Shown here: positions 1 through 8,384 of the stretch, piece by piece
How positions within the stretch are numbered: position 1 is the first letter of the stretch
How the letters are laid out: every line of letters begins with the position of its first letter
Source of the DNA: Croceicoccus hydrothermalis
GTDB taxonomy: Bacteria; Pseudomonadota; Alphaproteobacteria; Sphingomonadales; Sphingomonadaceae
Reading direction: 5' to 3'
DNA: 64,000 nucleotides
Assembly: GCF_022378335.1 (NCBI RefSeq)
Contig: NZ_JAIQCI010000007.1
Coordinates: forward strand, 62,001 to 126,000
Notes under the pieces: generated by a model
Database searches by the model: none
What the model saw: the letters and a program-made list of their open reading frames with translations, nothing else
What the model was told of the DNA's origin: nothing
Made by a program: the position numbers and the translations under genes

Positions 1-2
1 GC

Positions 3-548
3 GTGGATGAAAGCATTTTGAAATTCACCGGCCCGGCCAAGGTCTTCGAAAGCCAGGAAGCCGCCGTCACCGGCATCCTCGCGGGCAAGGTGGTGAAGGG
101 CGATGTCGTCGTCATCCGTTACGAAGGGCCGCGCGGCGGACCGGGGATGCAGGAAATGCTCTATCCCACGAGCTACCTCAAATCGAAGGGGCTGGGCGCC
201 GATTGCGCGCTGATCACCGACGGGCGTTTTTCGGGTGGCACGTCGGGCCTGTCCATCGGCCATGCCAGCCCGGAGGCGGCGGAGGGTGGCAATATCGGTC
301 TTGTCGAACAGGGCGACATCATCGCCATCGACATTCCCGAACGCACCATCGAATTGCAGGTCGACGAGGCGACGCTGGCCCATCGCCGCGCCGCGATGGA
401 GGAGAAGGGCGACGATGCGTGGATGCCCTCGCACCCGCGCCCGCGCCGCGTTTCAACCGCGCTCAAGGCCTATGCCGCGATGACGACGAGTGCGGCGCGC
501 GGGGCGGTGCGCGACCTGTCCGCCCTCGACCGCAGGCGCAAGGATTGA
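3..548 (+). CDS. ilvD: Dihydroxy-acid dehydratase, C-terminal part (5' end outside window)
   Basis: C-terminal ~180 residues of an IlvD/Edd-family dehydratase, which converts 2,3-dihydroxy-3-methylvalerate or -isovalerate to the 2-oxo acids in Ile/Val synthesis. Visible family motifs are the [13 protein letters not shown] stretch, [13 protein letters not shown] and IGHASPEA, all typical of the C-terminal beta-barrel domain. The frame is open to the window edge, so the start and the Fe-S cysteines are missing here. The next gene begins 5 bp after the stop, suggesting co-transcription. Family assignment is firm. Choice of IlvD over the related sugar-acid dehydratases rests on the C-terminal motifs only. 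Confidence 0.93.
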   Translation: MDESILKFTGPAKVFESQEAAVTGILAGKVVKGDVVVIRYEGPRGGPGMQEMLYPTSYLKSKGLGADCALITDGRFSGGTSGLSIGHASPEAAEGGNIGLVEQGDIIAIDIPERTIELQVDEATLAHRRAAMEEKGDDAWMPSHPRPRRVSTALKAYAAMTTSAARGAVRDLSALDRRRKD

Positions 549-553
549 CGCCC

Positions 554-1966
554 ATGCACGATGCGCGTGCTCAGGTGTTGAGCGTTGCGCAGATGCGCGG
601 CGCGGAGGACCGGTTGATCGCCGCCGGCACCGATGTCGATACCTTGATGCAGCGGGCCGGGCGCGGCGCCGCGCATCTCATCCGGCGGATGGCGCCGGGG
701 GCGGCCATCACCGTGCTGTGCGGGCCGGGCAACAATGGCGGCGATGGTTATGTGATTGCGCGCGCGCTGCGTGAATGGGGCCACCGGGTCACGGTGGTGA
801 CGGCGATGGAACCGGTGGGCGATGCGGCGCGGCGGGCCGCGTCGGCATGCGAAGCGCCCCGCGCCGAACCCGATGTGGCAACGGGCGACGTGCTGATCGA
901 TTGCCTGTTCGGGAGCGGGCTCAATCGCCGGCTGTCGGATGAGGTTCAGGATATGCTGATCGGTCTGGCCTCGCGTCACGACCGGCTTGTCGCCGTCGAT
1001 TTGCCGAGCGGGATCGGCGCGGACGACGGCGCGCTGCTCGCCGACGAATTGCCGCGATATGATCTGTGCATCGCGCTGGGGGCGTGGAAACGGGCGCATT
1101 ATCTGATGCCGGCCATGGCGCATTGGGACATGCTCCGCCTGATCGACATCGGGGTGGAACGGGCCGATGGCCGTGCCTTGCTGATCGAAAAGCCGCGGCT
1201 GTCGGCTCCTGCGATTGATGCGCACAAATATCGGCGTGGGTTGATCGATGTGGTGGGCGGGCAGATGCCGGGCGCCGGGGTGATGGCGGCGGGGGCCGCG
1301 GCGCTGGCGGGCGCAGGCTATGTCAAACTGCTTTCGCAGCGGCGGATCGTCGATGCGCCGGCCGATCTCGTCACGATGAAGGCGCCGGGCGATGTTTCGC
1401 TCGGGCGGGAGATCGGCGACGAACGCGTGGCCGCGCTGCTCATCGGGCCAGGGCTGGGCCGCGATGCCGATGCGCGCGAACGGTTGGGGCAGGTGCTGTC
1501 GGCGGACCGGCCCACCGTGCTCGACGCCGATGCGCTCGTGATGCTGCGCCCCGCGATGATGACGCGCCGGGCGGCGCCGCTGATCGTGACGCCGCATGAG
1601 GGCGAATTGTCGGGGCTCGAAGATCTGTTCGGATTGCCGGGCGATGGGTCGAAGCCGGAACGCGCGCTCGCTCTTGCCGCCAAGATGGATGCGCTTGTCA
1701 TTGCAAAGGGGCCCGATACGGTCATCGCCACGCCGCAGGGGCGGCTCGCCTTTGCGCCGTCGGCGACGAGCTGGCTTTCGGTGGCGGGCAGCGGCGATGT
1801 ATTGGCCGGGATCGTGGCCGCGCGGCTCGGCGTGACGGGGCAGGCGTGGGATGCCGCGATGCAGGCGGTCTGGCTTCACGGGGAGGCTGCGCGGCGTGCC
1901 GGGCCGGCATTCACCGCCGCCATGCTCGCGCAATCAGTGCAAGACGCGGTGGCCGCCGCGCTGTAA
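554..1966 (+). CDS. nnrD: Bifunctional NAD(P)H-hydrate epimerase / ADP-dependent dehydratase
   Basis: Repairs hydrated NADH/NADPH. The N-terminal YjeF_N domain (roughly residues 1-210) epimerises NAD(P)HX and the C-terminal ribokinase-like domain (roughly 220-470) dehydrates it using ADP/ATP. Seen: N-terminal MRGAEDRLI and LCGPGNNGGDGYVIAR, the nucleotide-binding loop of YjeF_N; C-terminal LIGPGLGRDADA, VLDADAL, TPHEGE and VAGSGDVLAGI, typical of the dehydratase. The 470-aa length matches the fused form. The ATG at 554 is 5 bp after the ilvD stop; the frame stays open upstream, but that part overlaps ilvD and has no family similarity. Confidence 0.92.
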   Translation: MHDARAQVLSVAQMRGAEDRLIAAGTDVDTLMQRAGRGAAHLIRRMAPGAAITVLCGPGNNGGDGYVIARALREWGHRVTVVTAMEPVGDAARRAASACEAPRAEPDVATGDVLIDCLFGSGLNRRLSDEVQDMLIGLASRHDRLVAVDLPSGIGADDGALLADELPRYDLCIALGAWKRAHYLMPAMAHWDMLRLIDIGVERADGRALLIEKPRLSAPAIDAHKYRRGLIDVVGGQMPGAGVMAAGAAALAGAGYVKLLSQRRIVDAPADLVTMKAPGDVSLGREIGDERVAALLIGPGLGRDADARERLGQVLSADRPTVLDADALVMLRPAMMTRRAAPLIVTPHEGELSGLEDLFGLPGDGSKPERALALAAKMDALVIAKGPDTVIATPQGRLAFAPSATSWLSVAGSGDVLAGIVAARLGVTGQAWDAAMQAVWLHGEAARRAGPAFTAAMLAQSVQDAVAAAL

Positions 1967-1978
1967 GGGCGGGGCGCC

Positions 1979-3193
1979 ATGGAACAGACCACACCGACCG
2001 AATCCGAAACCATCCTCCGCATCGCGGCGAAGGGCGACGGCGTGACCCAATCGGGGCGACACGTCGCGCTTACCGCACCCGGCGACGCGGTCGCGGCCGA
2101 TGGCACGATCGTGCCCGGCCCCCATCATCAGACCCCGCCATGCCGCCATTTCCCCGAATGCGGCGGCTGTCAGCTGCAACAGCTGGACGAGGAAAGCTGG
2201 TCCGATTTCGTGACCGCGCGCGTCGCCAATGCGGCCGAGGGGCAGGGCCTTTCCCCCGCCAATATGGAGCCTACCGTCCTGTCCCCGCGACAAAGCCGCC
2301 GGCGCGCCACGCTTCATGCCGAGGCCAAGGGCCGTCAGGTTCGCATCGGTTTCAAGGCCGCGCGCACGCATCGCATCGTCGACATGAAACAATGCGAGGT
2401 GATGGAACCCGCCCTGTTCGCGATCATCGCCCCGCTGCGCCGTTTGATCGCCGGGCTGGGGCGAAAGAAGCTTTCCTGCGACGTGCATCTCACCCTCACC
2501 GACCAAGGGGTCGATTGCGGGATCAAGGGCTGGCGTCCCGAGGGGCTTGCCGAGACCGAGGGCATGATCGCCTTTGCGCAGGCGAATGGTCTGGCGCGGC
2601 TCACGCTCGACGATGGATATGGCGCGGAAACGCATTGGGAACCGGAGCCGGTGACGGTCACGCTGTCGGGCGTGCCGGTCGCGATGCCGCCGGGCGCGTT
2701 CCTGCAACCCACCCGCACGGGGGAGGCGGCGCTCGTTGCCTCCGCCCGCGACTATCTCGCGGGCGCGACCCGCGTGGCGGATCTGTTTTCGGGGCTGGGC
2801 ACGTTTGCCTTCGCCCTGGCGGGGGATGCGCGGGTGCTGGCAGCGGAAGCGGCGCGCGATCTGCACCTTGCGTGCAAGCAGGGCGCCGACCTGCACCGGC
2901 GCCCGGTCTTTGCGCAGCATCGCGACCTGTTCCGCAACCCGTTGATGACGGACGAGCTCAATCGCTTCGACGCCGTCCTGCTCGACCCGCCACGCGCCGG
3001 CGCGCGCGAGCAGGTGGAGCGTTTGTGCCAAGCCCAAGTGCCGCGCATCTGCTACATCAGCTGTAACCCGAGCAGCTGGGCAAAGGATGCGGCCGCGCTC
3101 GTCGCCGCGGGCTGGACGTTACAGAACCTGCGCCCCGTGGGGCAGTTCCGCTGGTCCACTCATGTCGAGCTGGCGAGCTATTTCACGAGATAA
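1979..3193 (+). CDS. TrmA/RlmD-family RNA (uracil-5-)-methyltransferase
   Basis: SAM-dependent 5-methyluridine methyltransferase of 404 aa acting on rRNA or tRNA in the cytoplasm. The N-terminal half carries a cysteine cluster CRHFPECGGCQLQ typical of the Fe-S-containing RlmC/RlmD group. The C-terminal half has the SAM-binding loop ADLFSGLGTFAFALA, the LLDPPRAG motif and CYISCNPSSWAKD with the catalytic Cys. RNA target (U747 or U1939 of 23S rRNA) cannot be decided by eye, so no symbol is given. Its last codons overlap by 11 bp the convergent MAPEG gene. Confidence 0.88.
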   Translation: MEQTTPTESETILRIAAKGDGVTQSGRHVALTAPGDAVAADGTIVPGPHHQTPPCRHFPECGGCQLQQLDEESWSDFVTARVANAAEGQGLSPANMEPTVLSPRQSRRRATLHAEAKGRQVRIGFKAARTHRIVDMKQCEVMEPALFAIIAPLRRLIAGLGRKKLSCDVHLTLTDQGVDCGIKGWRPEGLAETEGMIAFAQANGLARLTLDDGYGAETHWEPEPVTVTLSGVPVAMPPGAFLQPTRTGEAALVASARDYLAGATRVADLFSGLGTFAFALAGDARVLAAEAARDLHLACKQGADLHRRPVFAQHRDLFRNPLMTDELNRFDAVLLDPPRAGAREQVERLCQAQVPRICYISCNPSSWAKDAAALVAAGWTLQNLRPVGQFRWSTHVELASYFTR

Positions 3194-3620
3194 GCGAAAA
3201 AAGCGCGCGTATGGTGAGGATGAAAAGAGCCAGGCTGCCCGCCATGAAAAGCCCGGCCCGCACCGGCAGCGTATTGACGAGGTTCTGCCACAGCGAATGC
3301 GCCACGCGCAACGCGACGTACACCCACGCCACCACCACGTCGAACGCCCCATATCTCGCCAGCGCGAGCAGGATGATGCAGGGGTAGAATACCGTCGGCT
3401 GCTCCATCAGGTGCATGTAATTATGCGCGGGCCATTCGCGCCGGCCCGACAGCGTATCGCCGGCATCGCTGGCCCTGAAACCGCGCGGCAGGCGCCCCAT
3501 CGCTACCTTGTTCGCGCGAAAGTTCGCCATGCGGCCTGCCATCATCCACGCCATTACGACCATCGTCCAGACCAGCAGCACGGCCGCGGGCACGAGTATC
3601 TGCGTATCCAATCCGTTCAT
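3183..3620 (-). CDS. MAPEG-family integral membrane protein
   Basis: A 145-aa four-helix membrane protein of the MAPEG superfamily (membrane-associated eicosanoid/glutathione metabolism). Hydrophobic segments lie near residues 5-27, 75-95, 100-120 and 124-144. HNYMHLMEQPTVFYP is the recognisable MAPEG signature with its conserved Glu-Gln-Pro. The start was placed at the ATG at 3620, which has a clear AAGGAAAG ribosome site 3 bp upstream; the longer open frame adds 27 residues without membrane character. Bacterial members are often of unknown substrate. It is transcribed away from the polyamine genes and its end overlaps the RNA methyltransferase gene. Confidence 0.82.
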   Translation of the reverse strand: MNGLDTQILVPAAVLLVWTMVVMAWMMAGRMANFRANKVAMGRLPRGFRASDAGDTLSGRREWPAHNYMHLMEQPTVFYPCIILLALARYGAFDVVVAWVYVALRVAHSLWQNLVNTLPVRAGLFMAGSLALFILTIRALFSLIS

Positions 3621-3766
3621 CGCTTTCCTTTTCGGCGCCGGGGTCGCGTGCGGCGCATTGACCCTTTCGATAATGGGCACAGCCCCTATATGGGCGGGCA
3701 TGGACGGCCTTCGGGCCGGTATCCGGGCCGGTCATGGCCCTGTGAATTGGTAACAGGAGATTGGGT

Positions 3767-4978
3767 TTGAGCAAGGTTCTGGTGATCGGTGCGGGCGGCG
3801 TTGGCAGTGTGGCGGTGCACAAGATGGCGATGAACGACGATATCTTCACCGATATCACGCTTGCCAGCCGGACGGTTTCCAAGTGCGAGGCCATCGCGCA
3901 AAGCGTGAAGGAACGCACAGGCGTCGAAATTACCACGCATCAGATCGACGCCGACGATGTCGCCGCGACCACCGCCCTTATCAAAAAGGTCGGCCCCCGG
4001 CTCGTCGTGAACCTCGCCCTGCCGTATCAGGATCTGGCGATCATGGATGCGTGCCTTGCCGCAGGCGTCGATTACATGGACACCGCCAATTACGAACCGC
4101 GCGAGGAGGCGAGGTTCGAATACAAATGGCAGTGGGAGTATCACGAACGTTTCGAGAAGGCCGGGCTTACCGCGCTGCTCGGCTCCGGCTTCGACCCCGG
4201 CGTGACGAGCGTGTTTGCCATGTGGCTTAAAAAGCACCGGCTCAATACCATCCGTTTGCTCGACATCCTCGATTGCAATGGCGGCGATCATGGGCAGGCG
4301 TTCGCCACCAATTTCAATCCCGAAATCAATATCCGCGAAGTGACCGCGCCCGCCCGCCACTGGGAAAACGGGCAATTCGTGGAAACCCCTGCGATGGGCG
4401 TGAAGCAGACGTTCGATTTTGCCGAGGTCGGCGAAAAGACGATGTACATGATGTATCACGAGGAACTGGAAAGCCTCGCCAAATTCGTGCCGGAAATGGA
4501 ACGCGCGCGCTTCTGGATGACCTTTGGTGAGGAATATATCAAGCATCTCACCGTGCTTCAGAATGTCGGCATGACGCGCATCGACCCCGTCATGTACGAG
4601 GGGAAGGAAATCATCCCCCTGCAATTCCTGAAGGCCGTGCTGCCCGAACCGTCGAGCCTTGGCTCCACCACCAAGGGCAAGACCAATATCGGCGACATCG
4701 CCACGGGCGAGGCAAAGGACGGGCTCGGCGAAAAGACGTTCTACATCCGCAACATCTGCGACCATGAAAAGGCGTTCGAGGAAACCGGCAACCAGGCCGT
4801 GTCCTATACCACCGGCGTGCCCGCGATGGTCGGCGCGGCGATGATGCTGACCGGCAAGTGGGACGGCGCGGGCGTGTTCAACATGGAGCAGTTCGACCCA
4901 GATCCCTTCCTCGACATGCTGGCCCATAATGGCCTGCCCTGGGAGGTCGAGGAGCTTTCCGGCCCGCTGGAGTTCTGA
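3767..4978 (+). CDS. Carboxynorspermidine synthase-like (saccharopine dehydrogenase family)
   Basis: NADPH-dependent reductive condensation enzyme of the saccharopine dehydrogenase fold, 403 aa. The N-terminal Rossmann motif KVLVIGAGGVGSVAVHK is intact and VDYMDTANYEP and LLGSGFDPGVTSVFA are typical of carboxynorspermidine dehydrogenase (CANSDH). With nspC and an ornithine decarboxylase following, the inferred reaction is L-aspartate semialdehyde plus putrescine (or diaminopropane) to carboxy(nor)spermidine. The start chosen is TTG at 3767, 7 bp after AGGAG (3755-3759); an in-frame TTG at 3761 is too close to the site. Saccharopine dehydrogenase for lysine metabolism is less likely given the neighbours. 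Confidence 0.85.
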   Translation: MSKVLVIGAGGVGSVAVHKMAMNDDIFTDITLASRTVSKCEAIAQSVKERTGVEITTHQIDADDVAATTALIKKVGPRLVVNLALPYQDLAIMDACLAAGVDYMDTANYEPREEARFEYKWQWEYHERFEKAGLTALLGSGFDPGVTSVFAMWLKKHRLNTIRLLDILDCNGGDHGQAFATNFNPEINIREVTAPARHWENGQFVETPAMGVKQTFDFAEVGEKTMYMMYHEELESLAKFVPEMERARFWMTFGEEYIKHLTVLQNVGMTRIDPVMYEGKEIIPLQFLKAVLPEPSSLGSTTKGKTNIGDIATGEAKDGLGEKTFYIRNICDHEKAFEETGNQAVSYTTGVPAMVGAAMMLTGKWDGAGVFNMEQFDPDPFLDMLAHNGLPWEVEELSGPLEF

Positions 4979-4981
4979 GCC

Positions 4982-5374
4982 ATGCGTATCGTCCTGCCAC
5001 TTCTTCTTGCGCCGGTTTTCATCGCGTCCTGCACACCGGCTCCGACCCCGGTCGCCGATGACGCGGCGGGCCCGGCCTTGGTTACCGGACCGCAATCGGT
5101 CGCCAATCCGCAAAATGTCGACCCTGCCTCGTGCGAGGCGTCGGGCGGTTTCATCGACCGGCGCGGGCGCGGGCAGTTCGAGACATGCGTCCATCCCTAT
5201 GCCGATGCGGGGCAAAGCTGCACCGATAATCAGCAATGCGATGGCAAGTGTGTCGCCGAACCCGATGCGGGCATGACCGGCGTCGTCGGCGAATGCCAGG
5301 CGGACGATGCGCTGTTCGGATGCTATGCCGAGGTTGTGGACGGCGCCGCCGTGCGCGCGATCTGCGTGGATTGA
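4982..5374 (+). CDS. Small Cys-rich lipoprotein of unknown function
   Basis: A 130-aa exported protein: a hydrophobic signal (residues 3-16) ends in a lipobox IASC, so the mature protein probably begins at that lipidated Cys. The mature part is Pro/Ala-rich, then carries eight further cysteines, including a tight C-x5-C-x3-C group, enough for four disulfides in the periplasm. I recognise no named domain. It lies 3 bp after the carboxynorspermidine synthase gene and 12 bp before nspC, so it belongs to the polyamine operon, although its role there is unknown. Confidence 0.75.
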   Translation: MRIVLPLLLAPVFIASCTPAPTPVADDAAGPALVTGPQSVANPQNVDPASCEASGGFIDRRGRGQFETCVHPYADAGQSCTDNQQCDGKCVAEPDAGMTGVVGECQADDALFGCYAEVVDGAAVRAICVD

Positions 5375-5386
5375 CGGGGCATTTCG

Positions 5387-6559
5387 ATGGAAACCAAGGC
5401 TGGCGATCCCGGTGCTTTCGCGCATTTCGATCTGAACCGGGTGGATAGCCCGGCTTTCGTCGTGGATGCGGCGAAGCTGCGCGAAAATTGCCGCATACTC
5501 GCCGATATTCGCGATGCGTCGGGATGCAAGGTGCTCGCCGCGCTAAAGGCGTTCTCGATGTGGTCGACCGCGCCCATCATCGGCGAATATCTCGACGGGG
5601 TGTGCGCCTCGGGATTGTGGGAGGCGCGGCTCGCGTCGGAATTCTACGACGGCGAGATCACGACCTATTCCGCGGCCTACCGCCCGGACGAACTGGAGGA
5701 GGTGTGCCGGTTGTCCGACCACGTCATCTTCAACTTCCCGGCGCAGCATATGCGGGCGGGCCTCATCCTCGAACAGGCGCGCAGCACCGGCGGCGCGTTC
5801 GATGTCGGCCTGCGCCTCAACCCGCAGGTGCCGACCGGCGAAGTGCCGCGCTACGACCCGTCGAGCCCCGGCTCGCGGCTCGGCTTTCCGATCGAACAGC
5901 TTACCGAAGAGCATATGGAGGGGATCGACGGCATTCATTTCCACAATCTGTGCGAGCAGGATATCGAGCCGCTCCTCAAAACCTGGGACAAGGTATTCGA
6001 TGCAATAGAGCCGTGGTTCGGACAGCTCAAATGGATCAACATGGGCGGCGGTCACCACATCACCCGCGCCGATTATCAGCGTGAGGAGCTGGTCGAATTC
6101 CTGCGCGATGCGGCCGAGGATACCGGCGCGCAGATCATCATCGAACCGGGTGAGGCGGTCGCGCTCGACGCCGGCATACTCGTCGGGACGATCCTCGATT
6201 CCGGCGTGAACGAGATGCCGATTGCCATCACGGACATTTCGGCGACCTGCCACATGCCCGACGTGATCGAGGCGCCCTATCGCCCCGCCATGCTGCACGA
6301 GGGCGGGGCGGGGGCGCCCGTTCGCCTCGGCGGGCCGAGCTGTCTGGCCGGCGACATCATCGGCGATTACCACCTTCCCGTGCCGAACGAGGCGGGGCAG
6401 CGCATCGCCTTCCTCGATCAGGCGCATTACTCGATGGTGAAGACCAACACGTTCAACGGCGTGCCGCTGCCCTCCATCTGGCTGTGGGACAGCGAGACCG
6501 ATGCCCTGGAAAAGATTCGCGATTTCGGCTACGAAACCTTTCGCGACAGGCTGAGCTGA
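5387..6559 (+). CDS. nspC: Carboxynorspermidine decarboxylase
   Basis: PLP-dependent decarboxylase of the alanine-racemase/diaminopimelate decarboxylase fold, 390 aa, converting carboxynorspermidine or carboxyspermidine to norspermidine or spermidine. Seen: VLAALKAFSMWS with the PLP-binding Lys, FHNLCEQDIEPL, NMGGGHHITRADY, IIEPGEAVALDAG and ISATCHMPDVIEAPY, all typical of NspC. The order synthase-lipoprotein-nspC on one strand with short gaps indicates one transcript. The preceding enzyme supplies its substrate. The exact polyamine product depends on whether putrescine or diaminopropane enters the pathway; the ODC downstream favours putrescine and hence spermidine. Confidence 0.93.
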   Translation: METKAGDPGAFAHFDLNRVDSPAFVVDAAKLRENCRILADIRDASGCKVLAALKAFSMWSTAPIIGEYLDGVCASGLWEARLASEFYDGEITTYSAAYRPDELEEVCRLSDHVIFNFPAQHMRAGLILEQARSTGGAFDVGLRLNPQVPTGEVPRYDPSSPGSRLGFPIEQLTEEHMEGIDGIHFHNLCEQDIEPLLKTWDKVFDAIEPWFGQLKWINMGGGHHITRADYQREELVEFLRDAAEDTGAQIIIEPGEAVALDAGILVGTILDSGVNEMPIAITDISATCHMPDVIEAPYRPAMLHEGGAGAPVRLGGPSCLAGDIIGDYHLPVPNEAGQRIAFLDQAHYSMVKTNTFNGVPLPSIWLWDSETDALEKIRDFGYETFRDRLS

Positions 6560-6625
6560 CCGCTCGTCGCCTGCGTGCTGCGGCCGGGCCGATGCACGCT
6601 TGCAAATCATCTGCGCGGATTTCAC

Positions 6626-6653
6626 TTGCAGTTCATGCGCCACTGCCTATATC
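6626..6653 (+). promoter_or_regulatory. Candidate sigma-70 promoter for the decarboxylase leader
   Basis: TTGCAG (6626-6631) and TATATC (6648-6653) are separated by 16 bp. A start near 6660 would give a leader of about 70 nt that matches the structured region ahead of the decarboxylase gene. This is a motif reading only. Confidence 0.4.
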
Positions 6654-6659
6654 CGCCCA

Positions 6660-6731
6660 CCGCTGCCCCATGGGGACTTCCAAACCGCAAGGCAGCTTTT
6701 TGTGCAATTACCGTCCTGGGGGTCCCTTGAA
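6660..6731 (+). ncRNA. Structured 5' leader of the ornithine decarboxylase gene (candidate speF leader)
   Basis: The stretch has a self-complementary CCCCATGGGG (6667-6676 region). GGGAC near 6673-6677 can pair with GTCCC at 6722-6726, and inside lies a stem CGCAA (6686-6690) with TTGTG (6700-6704) around a 9-nt loop. It ends directly at the chosen start codon. A conserved cis-element named speF leader is known upstream of ornithine decarboxylase genes of alphaproteobacteria, and position and structure fit. I could not run a covariance model, so membership is inferred. Confidence 0.5.
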
Positions 6732-7925
6732 TTGTCCATCCATCCTGACGCACTGGCTGTAGTTCGCGACACCGCTCCGGACGAACCTGTCATTCTCAAC
6801 CGCCCGCATGCGGCGCGGCGCGCGGCGCGTTTCTTTGTCGAGAAGTTTCCCGGCAAGGTGCTCTACGCGGTAAAGGCGAATCCATCTGCCGACCTGCTGC
6901 GCGTGCTGTGGGACGGCGGCGTGACGCATTACGACGTCGCCAGCATTGCCGAGGTCCGGCTCGTGCGCGAAACGCTGCCTGAGGCGACACTGTGCTTCAT
7001 GCACCCGGTCAAGACCGCCCGCGCCATCGAGGAGGCGTATTTTGAGCACGGCTGCAAGACCTTCAGTCTCGATTCGATCGAGGAGCTGGAGAAGATTCGC
7101 CGCGCCACGAAGGATGCGAAGGATTTGCGGCTGTGTGTGCGCCTGCGCGTGTCGTCGGAATATTCCGAGCTCTCTCTCGCCTCCAAATTCGGCGCCGAGC
7201 TCGCCGACGCCCCCGCGCTTTTGCAGGCCACGCGGCAGGTTGCGGACTGGCTCGGCGTGTGTTTCCACGTCGGCAGCCAGGCCATGACGCCGTTTGCCTA
7301 TGTGCAGGCGCTCGAACGCGTGCGCGCCGCCATTGCCGAGGCTGCGGTGCTGATCGACATGGTCGACGTCGGCGGGGGCTTTCCGTCGATCTATCCGGGC
7401 ATGGAGCCGCCGCCGCTCGACGATTATTTCGCGATCATCCATCGGCATTTCTACGCGCTTCCCATCGCCTATAATGCGGAGCTTTGGTGCGAGCCGGGGC
7501 GGGCCCTGTGCGCGGAATACAACTCGATCATCGTGCGGGTGGAAAAGCGCCGCGGAAACGAGCTTTTCATCAATGATGGGTCCTATGGCGCGTTGTTCGA
7601 TGCCGCCCATATCGGATGGCGTTTCCCCGTGCGGCAGGTCGCCGAACCGGTCGAGGGTGCGGAAATGGCCGATTTCGCGTTCTACGGCCCGACATGCGAC
7701 GATGCCGATTTCATGGAGGGGCCGTTCAACCTGCCCGCCGGGATCGACGCGGGCGATTACATCGAGATCGGCATGCTCGGTGCCTATGGCGCGGCGATGC
7801 GGACCGGGTTCAACGGTTTTGGCACCGGTCCTGTGGAAACCGTGTCCGACGAACCGATGGCGAGTCTTTACCGCGGCGATCGGGTCGATCCGCGCGTGTC
7901 GGACAATGTCGTCAGCCTGCGATGA
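6732..7925 (+). CDS. Ornithine/lysine decarboxylase, alanine-racemase fold
   Basis: PLP-dependent fold-type III decarboxylase making putrescine from ornithine (or cadaverine from lysine), 397 aa. Seen: VLYAVKANPSADLLR with the PLP Lys, VGSQAMTPFAYV, DMVDVGGGFPS, ELWCEPGRALCAEY and YGPTCDDADFM, whose Cys-Asp pair contributes to the active site across the dimer. The frame is open back to 6600, but those codons form the structured leader, so TTG at 6732 is preferred; no strong ribosome site is visible. Following the two carboxynorspermidine genes, it would provide putrescine for them. Ornithine versus lysine preference is not resolved. Confidence 0.88.
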   Translation: MSIHPDALAVVRDTAPDEPVILNRPHAARRAARFFVEKFPGKVLYAVKANPSADLLRVLWDGGVTHYDVASIAEVRLVRETLPEATLCFMHPVKTARAIEEAYFEHGCKTFSLDSIEELEKIRRATKDAKDLRLCVRLRVSSEYSELSLASKFGAELADAPALLQATRQVADWLGVCFHVGSQAMTPFAYVQALERVRAAIAEAAVLIDMVDVGGGFPSIYPGMEPPPLDDYFAIIHRHFYALPIAYNAELWCEPGRALCAEYNSIIVRVEKRRGNELFINDGSYGALFDAAHIGWRFPVRQVAEPVEGAEMADFAFYGPTCDDADFMEGPFNLPAGIDAGDYIEIGMLGAYGAAMRTGFNGFGTGPVETVSDEPMASLYRGDRVDPRVSDNVVSLR

Positions 7926-7931
7926 CGATGG

Positions 7932-7964
7932 CCGGCGGGATGGCAAGGCATCCCGCCGGGGTTT
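7932..7964 (+). terminator. Stem-loop after the decarboxylase gene
   Basis: CCGGCGGGAT (7932-7941) pairs perfectly with ATCCCGCCGG (7950-7959) around an 8-nt loop and is followed by GGTTTCC. The T tract is weak, so this may terminate inefficiently or insulate the next gene, which starts at 7971. Confidence 0.5.
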
Positions 7965-7970
7965 CCGCCG

Positions 7971-8354
7971 ATGCGCCTGAACCAGGTTACCGTCGGCGCC
8001 ACTGACTTCGCGCGGAGCGTGGCTTTCTATACCGGTATGGGTCTTCGGCTCATCGTATCGTCGCGGGGGGAATACGCCCGCTTCGAAATGCCGGAGGGGG
8101 ACGCCACGCTTTCGGTGCACCTGCAAGACCGCGTCTGCGCCGATGGTCCGATGATCTATTTCGAGGTTGCCGACGTGGACGCGATGGTGGCCCATCTGCG
8201 CGCCGCTGGCATCGTTTTCGACAGCGGTCCGACCGACCAACCCTGGCTTTGGCGGGAGGCACGCCTGCACGATCCTGCGGGCAATCGGCTATGTCTCTTT
8301 AGCGCAGGCGTGAACAGGTGGAATCCGCCATGGCGGTTGCCCACGGCGGACTAG
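7971..8354 (+). CDS. VOC (glyoxalase/bleomycin-resistance) family protein
   Basis: A 127-aa single-domain vicinal-oxygen-chelate protein. N-terminal VTVGATDFARSVAFYTGMGL and C-terminal FEVADVDAMVAHLRAAG plus HDPAGNRLCLF are the two repeated beta-alpha-beta-beta-beta halves, with the C-terminal metal-ligand-type residues in the HDPAGN part. Such small members include glyoxalases, antibiotic-binding proteins and many unassigned enzymes, and substrate cannot be told. It lies 45 bp after the decarboxylase and converges on hemA. Confidence 0.8.
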   Translation: MRLNQVTVGATDFARSVAFYTGMGLRLIVSSRGEYARFEMPEGDATLSVHLQDRVCADGPMIYFEVADVDAMVAHLRAAGIVFDSGPTDQPWLWREARLHDPAGNRLCLFSAGVNRWNPPWRLPTAD

Positions 8355-8384
8355 CGCGGCACCACGCGAAGTGCCGCCGCGCGG

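Noticed and set aside
3658-3692. TTGACC plus TATATG as a promoter for the carboxynorspermidine synthase gene
   Set aside because: Spacer of 23 bp is too long for a sigma-70 promoter.
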